The notes beneath the pieces are model-generated. The model made no database searches, had not been told where the DNA came from, and saw only the letters and a program-made list of their open reading frames with translations. The position numbers and the translations under genes are program-made. Source: Gemmatirosa kalamazoonensis (lineage in GTDB: Bacteria > Gemmatimonadota > Gemmatimonadetes > Gemmatimonadales > Gemmatimonadaceae). From it: a stretch of 64,000 nucleotides of DNA. The stretch lies in the NCBI RefSeq assembly GCF_000522985.1, contig NZ_CP007128.1, positions 186,001-250,000 on the forward strand, in the 5' to 3' direction. Positions 25,114-32,949 of the stretch are shown one piece after another; positions within the stretch are counted from its first letter, which is position 1, and each line of letters opens with the position of its first letter.

Positions 25114-25125
25114 CCGGGCCGATAC
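25098..25125 (+). promoter_or_regulatory. sigma-28 (FliA) promoter for motA
   Basis: CAAAGTTT (25098-25105) and GCCGATAC (25118-25125) are separated by 12 bases; the enterobacterial consensus is TAAAGTTT-N11-GCCGATAA. It lies about 70 bases before the motA start and overlaps the first codons of the divergent histidine-kinase-like gene. FliA is encoded in this window. Confidence 0.7.
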
Positions 25126-25193
25126 TGAGGAGAGACCCCGGTCGAACGACCGGTCATCTGCCCTGCCCTCTCCTCTCCCCTGCCTTCGTCGCC

Positions 25194-26051
25194 GTGTTCG
25201 TCGTCATCGGACTCCTGATCCTGTTCGGAAGCGTGATCGGTGGCTACGTGATGCACCACGGTCACGTGGCGACGCTCATTCAGGTGAACGAGTTCCTGAT
25301 CATCGGCGGCAGCGCGTTCGGCGCGATGGTGATCGCGAACCCGATGGGGGTCATCAAGGGGACGTTCACCGGCATCCTCGGGCTGCTGAAGCCCAACCCG
25401 TTCGCGCACGAGACGTACAGCGAGCTGCTGCAGGTACTCTACGAGGTCTTTCAGCGCGCCCGCAAGGACGGTCTCGTGGGGCTCGAGGCGCACATCGAGG
25501 AGCCGGAGAAGAGCGACATCTTCACGAAGTTCTCGCACTTCAGCTCGCACAAGGCCGGCGTCGCGCTGCTCAGCGACACGCTGAAGGTGCTCCTCACCGG
25601 CGCGGTCGAGGACCACAACCTGAGCGAGATCCTCGACATCGACCTCGACCAGCAGTACGAGGCGAACATGCACGTGCCGCACGCGCTCGCGACGGTGAGC
25701 GACGCGATGCCCGGCTTCGGCATCGTCGCCGCGGTGCTCGGCGTCATCATCACGATGGGCTCCATCGGCGGCGCGGCGAGCGAGATCGGCGAGAAGGTCG
25801 CCGCGGCGCTCGTCGGCACGTTCCTCGGCATCCTGCTCTCGTACGGCGTGCTCGGTCCCATGGCGAAGGCGATCGAGGGGCGCGTGAAGGCGGAGCACGC
25901 GTACATGTGCTGCATCCGCACCGCGCTGCTCTCGTTCGCCCGCGGCGACGCGCCGATGACGGCGGTGGAGTTCGCGCGCCGCAACATCGATCCGCACGAC
26001 CGGCCGAGCTTCGCCGAGCTCGAGGCGCTCACGCGCAAGAAGGCCGCGTAA
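25194..26051 (+). CDS. motA: flagellar motor stator protein MotA
   Basis: Proton-channel stator subunit in the inner membrane, 285 aa from a GTG start (MFVVIGLLILFGSVIGGYVM). Four membrane helices are visible at about 1-22, 33-53, 168-190 and 200-222, with the large cytoplasmic loop between the second and third. The conserved PGFGIVAAVLGVIITM and the last-helix motif are present. It lies downstream of a sigma-28 promoter. A diguanylate cyclase gene separates it from motB. Confidence 0.93.
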   Translation: MFVVIGLLILFGSVIGGYVMHHGHVATLIQVNEFLIIGGSAFGAMVIANPMGVIKGTFTGILGLLKPNPFAHETYSELLQVLYEVFQRARKDGLVGLEAHIEEPEKSDIFTKFSHFSSHKAGVALLSDTLKVLLTGAVEDHNLSEILDIDLDQQYEANMHVPHALATVSDAMPGFGIVAAVLGVIITMGSIGGAASEIGEKVAAALVGTFLGILLSYGVLGPMAKAIEGRVKAEHAYMCCIRTALLSFARGDAPMTAVEFARRNIDPHDRPSFAELEALTRKKAA

Positions 26052-26057
26052 GCGCCC

Positions 26058-27293
26058 ATGACGGACCCGCGCTTCGCGCGCGAGAAGCGGCTCACCGTTC
26101 TCGCGCGACACCGCCAGTCGGTCCACCGGCGGTGGGCGTTCGGACTCCTCGGCCTCGCGCTCGGGCTGTGCGACGCGGCGCTCGACTTCTTCCCCGCCCC
26201 GTGGTGGGCGGTCGCGCTGCCGTCGGCCGTGCTGCTGCTCGGCAACGCATGGTGCGCGTGGCGCATCCGCGCGGACCACATCCGCGTTAGGCACTTCTGG
26301 GCGATGCTGTGCGCCGACGCCGTCGCCACGGCGGCGACGTGCGCGATGACCGGCGACCACGGCGAGCTCGCGGTCGCGTTCTACGTCGTCGTCGCCGCGG
26401 CGTACGGGCTGGGGCTCCCCCGCGCCGCGCGCGTGCACGTCGCCGTCACGGCGGTCGTGTACCCCATCGCGCGCCTCGTGAGCGGTACGCCGCGGACCAC
26501 CGTCGCGCTCGAGACCGCGGTGCTCGTCGCGCTGAGCTGGCTCGCGATCGCGTCGCCGATGCGCTTCACGTATCGCCTGCGCCGCGCCCGCCGCGCGCTC
26601 GACTCGCTCGAGCGCGGCGACTTCTCCGTACGCCTTCCCACGCGCGCGCTCGACGACCTCGGCTTCCTCGCCGTCAGCTTCAACTCCACCGCGGAGGCGC
26701 TCGGCACCGCGGTCGAGGAGCTGCGCCGCTCGCGCGAGGCGCTCGCCCACCAGGCCTACCACGACCCGCTCACCGGCCTCGCGAACCGCGCGCGCTTCCA
26801 GGAGCGGCTCGTGCGCGCGCTCGCCGGCGAGCACGCGCCGCAGGTCGCGGTGCTCATGGTGGACCTCGACGACTTCAAGTGCGTGAACGACCGGCTCGGC
26901 CACGCCGCCGGCGACCGGCTGCTCGTCATGGTCGGCGAGCGGCTGCTGAACGCGACGCGCGGCGGCGACACCGTGGCGCGCCTCGGCGGCGACGAGTTCG
27001 CGGTGCTCGTCGAGAAGGTCGCGCAGTCGTCGGACGTCGAGATCATCGCGCGGCGCATCCTGCACGCGCTCGCCGCGCCGTTCGTCATCGACGGCGTCGA
27101 TCTGCACGTCGGCGCGAGCATCGGCGTCGCGCGCCACGGCGGCCCGCCGGGCGACGCGGAGGCCGGCGACGCGCTGCTGCACCGCGCGGACATCGCGATG
27201 TACGACGTGAAGACCCGCGGCAAGAACGCGTTCGCGGTCGACGGCGTGCAGGCGCCGCCGGTGCGCCGACGCGCGCTCGCGCTGGTCCAGTAG
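26058..27293 (+). CDS. membrane GGDEF diguanylate cyclase
   Basis: 411 aa; makes cyclic di-GMP from GTP. About five membrane helices occupy residues 25-175, then a HAMP-like linker (RRARRALDSLERGDFSVRLP) and coiled segment, then a full GGDEF domain: active-site GGDEF at 310-314 (LGGDEFAVL) and an intact inhibitory RxxD site, RGGD at 301-304. It starts 6 bases after motA and is followed by motB, so it is in the stator operon. Product cyclic di-GMP commonly brakes motors, so local synthesis or sensing at the stator is a reasonable inference. Confidence 0.9.
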   Translation: MTDPRFAREKRLTVLARHRQSVHRRWAFGLLGLALGLCDAALDFFPAPWWAVALPSAVLLLGNAWCAWRIRADHIRVRHFWAMLCADAVATAATCAMTGDHGELAVAFYVVVAAAYGLGLPRAARVHVAVTAVVYPIARLVSGTPRTTVALETAVLVALSWLAIASPMRFTYRLRRARRALDSLERGDFSVRLPTRALDDLGFLAVSFNSTAEALGTAVEELRRSREALAHQAYHDPLTGLANRARFQERLVRALAGEHAPQVAVLMVDLDDFKCVNDRLGHAAGDRLLVMVGERLLNATRGGDTVARLGGDEFAVLVEKVAQSSDVEIIARRILHALAAPFVIDGVDLHVGASIGVARHGGPPGDAEAGDALLHRADIAMYDVKTRGKNAFAVDGVQAPPVRRRALALVQ

Positions 27294-27305
27294 CGGCGCC
27301 GAGCT

Positions 27306-27313
27306 GCCGATAC
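27306..27313 (+). promoter_or_regulatory. possible sigma-28 -10 element before motB
   Basis: GCCGATAC repeats the -10 of the motA promoter (both continue with T), 53 bases before the motB ATG. The -35 region (CCAGTAGC) is a poor match, so this may be a weak second promoter or chance. Confidence 0.3.
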
Positions 27314-27365
27314 TCCAGGGGGTGGGGCGCCGTTCCCCACGTCACCTCGTCCCCCTCCCCCGTCG

Positions 27366-28292
27366 ATGTCCAAGGACGCGAAGAAGATCGTCATCGTCCG
27401 GAAGAAGAAGGTCGCGGGCGGCGCCCACCACGGAGGCTCGTGGAAGGTCGCCTACGCGGACTTCGTCACGGCCATGATGGCGTTCTTCATGGTGATGTGG
27501 ATCCTCGGCATGGACGACAAGCTGAAGCAGGCCATCGAGGGCTACTTCTCGAACCCGATCGGCTACAAGAAGGGCTACTCCGCCGGCGCCAGCCCCATCT
27601 CCTCCGGCGCGTCGCCGAGCAAGGTGCAGACGAGCCAGCTGCGCATGATCGTGCGCAACCAGGAGTCGCAGAAGTTCAACGTGCTCGCGCAGCAGCTCCG
27701 CGAGATGCTCGCGAAGAACGGCGAGCTGCAGCGACTCGGCGCGAAGGTCGAGGTCGGGGTGACGAAGGAAGGGCTGCGCATCGAGCTGATCGAGACGGGA
27801 CGCGGCGACGTGTTCTTCGCGCTCGGCAGCGCGCAGATGAAGCCCGCCGCGGTCATCGTGCTGCACGCGATCGCGCCCGAGCTGGAGCCGCTGCCGAACC
27901 CGATCGTGCTCGAGGGCCACACCGACGCCGCGAGCTTCGGCAGCAACGCGGGGTTCACGAACTGGGAGCTGTCCGCCGAGCGCGCGAACGCCGCGCGACG
28001 CGTGCTCACCGCGTCGGGACTCTCCCCCGAGCGCGTGGCGGAGGTGCGTGGCCTCGCCGACCGGCACCTGCGCGTGCCCGAGAACCCGCTCGATCCGTCG
28101 AACCGCCGCATCTCGGTGCTGCTGCGCTACCGCGACCTCGGCGCCGACGAGGCCGCGATCGGCGACTCGGTGCCCGGCGTGGTCGCCATGCCGCACGCCG
28201 CATCGGTCGACGGCGCCCCGCGCGTCGCGCCGCCGCGCCGCGCGCCGGCCGCCGCGTCTCCGGCGGCGAGCGCCGTTCCCGGCCAGAGCTGA
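27366..28292 (+). CDS. motB: flagellar motor stator protein MotB
   Basis: Stator subunit that anchors the motor to peptidoglycan; 308 aa. A basic N terminus precedes one membrane helix (YADFVTAMMAFFMVMWILGM), with the proton-carrying Asp at residue 32. The plug region follows, then an OmpA-like domain (about 150-265) with GHTDAASFGSNAGFTNWELS and ERANAARRVL. The C-terminal tail is Pro/Ala-rich. It follows the GGDEF gene by 72 bases and precedes an 11-bp repeat tract. Confidence 0.93.
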   Translation: MSKDAKKIVIVRKKKVAGGAHHGGSWKVAYADFVTAMMAFFMVMWILGMDDKLKQAIEGYFSNPIGYKKGYSAGASPISSGASPSKVQTSQLRMIVRNQESQKFNVLAQQLREMLAKNGELQRLGAKVEVGVTKEGLRIELIETGRGDVFFALGSAQMKPAAVIVLHAIAPELEPLPNPIVLEGHTDAASFGSNAGFTNWELSAERANAARRVLTASGLSPERVAEVRGLADRHLRVPENPLDPSNRRISVLLRYRDLGADEAAIGDSVPGVVAMPHAASVDGAPRVAPPRRAPAAASPAASAVPGQS

Positions 28293-28307
28293 TCATCGGC
28301 TGGGCCG

Positions 28308-28400
28308 CGCGCGCTGGCCGCGCGCGCTGGGCGCGCGCTGGGCGCGCGCTGGGCGCGCGCTGGGCGCGCGCTGGGCGCGCGCTGGGGGCGCGCGCTGGCG
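28308..28400. repeat. GGGCGCGCGCT 11-bp tandem tract
   Basis: About seven copies of GGGCGCGCGCT with slight variation, filling most of the 156-base gap between motB and the kinase gene. It has no inverted arm and encodes nothing convincing. The alternating GC content could adopt Z-DNA; that is inference. Confidence 0.8.
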
Positions 28401-28448
28401 GGGGGATGAACGGGTTCATATGTTCGCGCCTCCGAACCCCGGTCGCGC

Positions 28449-31400
28449 GTGACTGTCCCGCCCCGCATCGACACGCCTCCCGCCCCTACCCTGATCGGCC
28501 GACGCTACGCCGTCGAGCGCGAGCTCGGACGCGGCGCGAGCGCGTTCGTCTACCTCGCGCGTGACGCGGCGCAGGACCGGCGGGTCGCGGTGAAGGTGCT
28601 GCGGCCGGAGCTGGCGCAGTCGCTCGACGCCGCGCGCTTCCTGCGCGAGATCCGCACGACGGCGAAGCTGCAGCACCCGCGCATCGTGAGCGTGCTGGAT
28701 CAGGGCGCGGAAGGCGATCAGTTCTACTGGGTCGCGCCGTACCTCGACGGCGGCAGCCTGCGCGACCGGCTGACGCGCGAGCGGCAGCTTCCGATCCGGA
28801 CGGCGGTCGCGATCGCGCACGCCATCGCGGTCGCACTGGACTTCGCGCACACGCACGGGGTCATCCACCGCGACGTGAAGCCGGAGAACATCCTGTTCGT
28901 CGGCGACGAGGCGTGCCTCGGCGACTTCGGCATCGCGCGCGCGCGCTGGACGACGCGCCGGGGTGGACGACGACGACGGGACTGGTGCGCGGCACGCCGG
29001 CGTACATGAGCCCCGAGCAGGCGTCGGGCGAGCGGGAGCTCGACGGGCGCAGCGACGTGTACGCGTTAGGCTGCGTGCTGTACGAGATGCTGGCCGGCGT
29101 GCCGCCGTTCAGCGCCGCGACCGCGCAGGCGACGATCGCGCAGCGGTTCACGCACCCACCGGAGTCGCTCACGCGCCACCGCGCGACGGTGAGCCCGGAG
29201 CTGGAGGAGATCGTGCGGCTGGCGCTCGCGACGGCGCCGGCCGACCGGTTCGGGACGGCACGGGCGTTCGCGGAGGCGCTGGCGGGTACGGGGCTGCTGC
29301 ACGCGACGGGGACCGGCGAGGTGCCGCCATCGCCGCGGCGCCCGCGGCCGGATCGCCGCGAGCGCGCGCGGCGCGTCGCGTTGGGCGTCGCGGGCGTCGC
29401 GGGCGTCGCGGCGGCCGCGGCGGTCGCCGCGCTCGGCTGGTGGGCGTTAGGCGCGCGCGACGACGCGGCACCGCCAGGGACGCTGCTCGTGCGCGTGGCG
29501 TCGGCGACGGACGGGCCGCGCGACGCGGCGCTGACCGAGCGCGTGGCGCGGGCGCTGCGCGCGGAGCTCGAGGGGTGGTCGGAGGTGCGCGTGAGCGATC
29601 GGGCGCGACGACCGGCGCTGGTGCTCACGGCGTCGGCGGTGCGGCTGGGGGACTCGGCGCGGGTGATCGTCGATGCGGTGGACGGGAGTGCGGGCACGTC
29701 GCGACGGCTCGTCGAGATCGCATCAGCGACGGCGGTGGACGCCGCACCGACGGTGACGCGACTCGTCCGACGGGCCCTCGCTGGACCCGACGTGGTGGAC
29801 GCGCCAGATGCCGAGACCATGCCGGGTCGATCGTTAGGCGCCCTGCGGTCGTACGTTCGAGGCTGGGAGCAATTGCGTTCCGGCCAGCTCGACTCGGCGG
29901 CCGAGTCGTTCATGGCGAGCGCACGCGCGAATCCGCGCTTCGCCCTCGCGTCGCTGTGGGCGGCGCAGGCCGGCGCGTGGCGCGACCCGCGAGATCCACG
30001 CCCCTGGCTGCCGTTCACGGCGACGGCGCGCGCTGGTTCCCTAACGGGGCGAGATTCCACCCTCGCCGTGGCGTTAGGCGCCATGGCAGCGAAGGACTAT
30101 CCGAGCGCGTGCGCCGCGTTCCGGGCGACGACGGTGCGAGATCCGTCGTCGTTCGCCGGATGGTTCGGCCTCGGCGAGTGCGCGCGGCTCGACACCACCG
30201 TGCTGCGGACACCCGAGGGCGCGCGCTTCCGCTCTAGCACGTGGGCATCGCTCGCGGCCTTCCGGGAAGCGGTCGAGCGCGCGCCGTCGTCCGCGCTGCT
30301 TGGCGCGCTGTTCGAGCGCATCCTTCGGAGCACGTCCGCCGCTGGCAACGTTCCGCGACGCGGCTGGCTCGCGGGCGACGGCGGCGGACCGTATGTGGCG
30401 CTGCCGTCGCTCGATGCGGACACGCTCGCTTTCTTCCCTGTGTCGCTCGACGAGTCCTTGCGTGCGGGCGCCCGCGCCGTGCCGCGCACCTACACGGCCG
30501 CAACGCGGCGCGGCCGCGAGGTGCTGCTCGACCTGACCGAGCGGTGGACGCAGCGCGCACCGGAGTCGAGCCAGGCGTGGTTCCGACGCGCCCTCGCGCT
30601 GGAGCTCGCTGGTCAGATCGGCGACGGCGCCGCGGAGCAGTCGGCCCCCGCCGCGCTCGAGAAAGCGGCGGCCGGCGCACGATCCGAGGAGGAGCGCGCG
30701 CGCATCGCCGTCGCGCGCACGCGCCTCGCGTTGCGACGCGGCGACTTCGCGGGCGCCGCACGGATCGCCCGCACCGCATTGGCGGACGGCCCATCGCAGC
30801 CCGGCGAGGCGCGCGACACGCTGCTGCCGCTCGCCGCCCTCGTCGGCGACGTCGCGCGCGCGGAGCGTTGGTCGGTACCGGCAGCACCCGACCCCGCGCT
30901 GCCGCAGCCGGTCGCCGACTCGCTGCAGCTCTTCCAGGTGCGCGCCGTCCTCGGCGCCTGCGATGGGATGGACGAGAGTCGCCGGCGGCTCGAGCGCGCG
31001 GTCTCGATCTCGTTCGCGCCGGCGGAGGTGGCGCGACAGCGTGCACGCGTTCTGCAGCCGGCCTACCGCGACGCGGTGCCGTGCCTCGGCCCGGGCATCC
31101 TCACCGAGTTCACACCGACCGCTCCGGTCGATGCGGCCTACCTGGCGCTCGCTCGCCACGATCCCTCCGCCGCGCGCCATGTGCTCGCGGCGGCGCGCGA
31201 GCGTCGCGCGGGGGCCGACATCACGTCGATCACGTGGGACTTCCTGTTCGCGGAGTCATGGGCACTCGTGCAGGCTGGCGATACCACGGACGCGCGCCAG
31301 CAACTGCTCGACGCGATGAACAGCCTCGCGAGCATGAATGCCTACACGCTCAGCAGGCTGTCGCAGGCAGCCGGGCTCCGGCGGTCGTTGGACTTGCTGC

Positions 31401-31486
31401 AATCGATCACGGCTCGCGACGCGGCGGGTCGCCTCTGGCAGGAACGTCGGAGGGCGCTCTCCACCACACAATCTCCGAGCAGATGA
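28449..31486 (+). CDS. Ser/Thr protein kinase with TPR-like region, frameshifted
   Basis: Membrane kinase split over two frames (28449-29009 and the frame ending 31486). The first part has the Gly loop [11 protein letters not shown], catalytic [14 protein letters not shown] and GDFGIAR. The second resumes at [20 protein letters not shown] and MSPEQA. The frames meet in a 13-nt GC tract (28934-28946); removing one GC unit restores [11 protein letters not shown], so the intact protein would be about 1,010 aa. A membrane helix ([20 protein letters not shown]) follows the kinase domain, then a large outer region of helical repeats. It may be inactive, phase-variable or a sequence error. The last gene part is less GC-rich. 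It overlaps the next gene by 4 bases. Confidence 0.8.
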
Positions 31487-32526
31487 CACACCCGTCGCAG
31501 CGTCGCACCAGGAGTTGGATCGTCGATACGATGCTGTTGGTCGCCTGGCTGCTCGCAGGGCCGGCAGCCGGCGCGCAGTCATCGCGGCCTTCGACGGGCG
31601 TCGCGGGCCGCGCGGCGTTCGGCGCGAAGGAGGACGACTACGAGCCCAAGGGTTTGGATGCCTGCGTGTTCGACGACGCTGCCACGAAAGCGCCGTATCG
31701 ATGCGTCGGATGGGCACGCTCGACGTGGAACCCGGACTGGAAGAAGCCCCAGTCGCGCGCCGTCGCAGCCTGGATCCGTGATACGGTTCCGTACTTCAAC
31801 TACTCGCAACGCGTCGCTCGTGAACCGAAGACGGGAACCGGGCCGGGACCGCAGTTTCGAATCGCGATGACCTGGGACGCGGAGTTCGTCCCGCTGTCGA
31901 AGCTGAAGCAACGGGCCCTCGTCGTCGCACGGATCGAAGCCGATGGCGATCCCAACGCGCCCGAGGACAAGCTCTTCGGCATCAACCGGCGCGGGACACG
32001 ACTCGAGCGCGAGTTCTACCTCGTCATCGAGCCGTTTCGCTTCGACGGGACGGGCCAGCCGCCGGCGAATCCGGTGCAGCACAAGGTCTCCCAGTGGCAC
32101 GTGTATGGTGTGGATGCGCAGACCCGTGAGCTCGTCCCGGTCGGCAACTCGCGGTCGTTCTATCGATGCGATCACGCGCACGACGGTGACGAGAAGATGA
32201 CCGGCGCGGCGTTCATGACCTGCGACGGTATGCGAATGCTCGCGTTGAAGGCGAACTCCGCACTCCTCCGCGAACCGCTCGACCGGTACCGCGCGACATT
32301 GCCTGTCCAGCGGTCTCGGACCGATGCGCTGTTGCAGTGGGTGAACGGCGTCGGCCTCGACGCGACCACATTGCCACAGCGGCTCGCCGAATTCACCGGC
32401 GTGCGCGACAAGTCGTCCCCCGCCATCCGGCGCGACGCGGCGGACCTGGCTCGGCTGCTGCGCAACCAGCCGAGCGATCCCGGGTGGATGACGTGCGGGC
32501 TCGGGTGCTGCGTGGCGGCGTTCTGA
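31483..32526 (+). CDS. secreted hypothetical protein
   Basis: 347 aa, not recognised. Residues 12-33 form a signal peptide ([19 protein letters not shown]). The mature part is mixed alpha/beta with scattered Cys pairs (DACVFD, YRCVG, FYRCDH, FMTCDG) and ends [10 protein letters not shown], suggesting disulphides in the periplasm. Its ATG overlaps the stop of the frameshifted kinase (ATGA), so the two probably work together, for example as a kinase-linked envelope protein. Codon usage is visibly less GC-extreme than in the flagellar genes. Confidence 0.65.
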   Translation: MTHPSQRRTRSWIVDTMLLVAWLLAGPAAGAQSSRPSTGVAGRAAFGAKEDDYEPKGLDACVFDDAATKAPYRCVGWARSTWNPDWKKPQSRAVAAWIRDTVPYFNYSQRVAREPKTGTGPGPQFRIAMTWDAEFVPLSKLKQRALVVARIEADGDPNAPEDKLFGINRRGTRLEREFYLVIEPFRFDGTGQPPANPVQHKVSQWHVYGVDAQTRELVPVGNSRSFYRCDHAHDGDEKMTGAAFMTCDGMRMLALKANSALLREPLDRYRATLPVQRSRTDALLQWVNGVGLDATTLPQRLAEFTGVRDKSSPAIRRDAADLARLLRNQPSDPGWMTCGLGCCVAAF

Positions 32527-32545
32527 CCAACGCGCCTGCCTCCTA

Positions 32546-32582
32546 TTGACATTCTATACGAGCGCACTACCTTCTCGTATAG
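32546..32582 (+). promoter_or_regulatory. padR promoter with 9-bp inverted-repeat operator
   Basis: TTGACA (32546-32551) serves as -35, with TACCTT (32568-32573) as likely -10 at 16 bases. A perfect inverted repeat, CTATACGAG (32554-32562) and CTCGTATAG (32574-32582) with 11 bases between, overlaps the -10 and spacer. Centres are two helical turns apart, fitting a dimeric winged-helix repressor such as the PadR protein encoded just downstream. AGGAGAAGG before the GTG is the ribosome site. Confidence 0.7.
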
Positions 32583-32603
32583 CCATTCGATAGGAGAAGG
32601 CGC

Positions 32604-32936
32604 GTGCCGCCGAAGAACCAGGCCCTCCTCCAGGGCACCCTCGACCTCCTGATCCTCAAGGCCCTCGCGCTCGAGGATCTCCACGGCCTCGGCGTCGCGC
32701 GCCGCGTCGAGCAGCTCACCGGCGGCACGTTCCAGGTCAAGCCGGGATCGCTCTTCCCCGCCCTCCACCGCATGGAGGAAGCCGGCTGGCTCGCGTCCGT
32801 GTGGGGCGAGTCCGAGAACAACCGCCGCGCGAAGTTCTATCGCCTGACGCCGGCCGGACGGAAGCAGCTCGCGCGCGAGACCGCGCAGTGGAACGCCATC
32901 GCCGTCGCCATCGCGTCGGCCCTCGAGGCCACCTGA
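32604..32936 (+). CDS. PadR-family transcriptional regulator
   Basis: Winged-helix DNA-binding protein of 110 aa from a GTG with a strong AGGAGAAGG upstream. It has the typical PadR start (LLQGTLDLLILKALALEDLH), the wing (FYRLTPAGRKQL) and recognition helix region (VKPGSLFPALHRMEEAGWL). Short PadR proteins of this kind regularly precede ADOP permeases, as here (13 bases to the next gene). It probably represses its own operon through the inverted repeat at 32554-32582. Confidence 0.92.
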   Translation: MPPKNQALLQGTLDLLILKALALEDLHGLGVARRVEQLTGGTFQVKPGSLFPALHRMEEAGWLASVWGESENNRRAKFYRLTPAGRKQLARETAQWNAIAVAIASALEAT

Positions 32937-32949
32937 GCGACGCGCCGCT

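Noticed and set aside
28913-31486. Separate gene starting at 28913 after the kinase
   Set aside because: Its first residues are out of frame with the kinase; homology (MSPEQA and the last kinase lobe) shows it is the rest of the same gene after a GC-tract shift.
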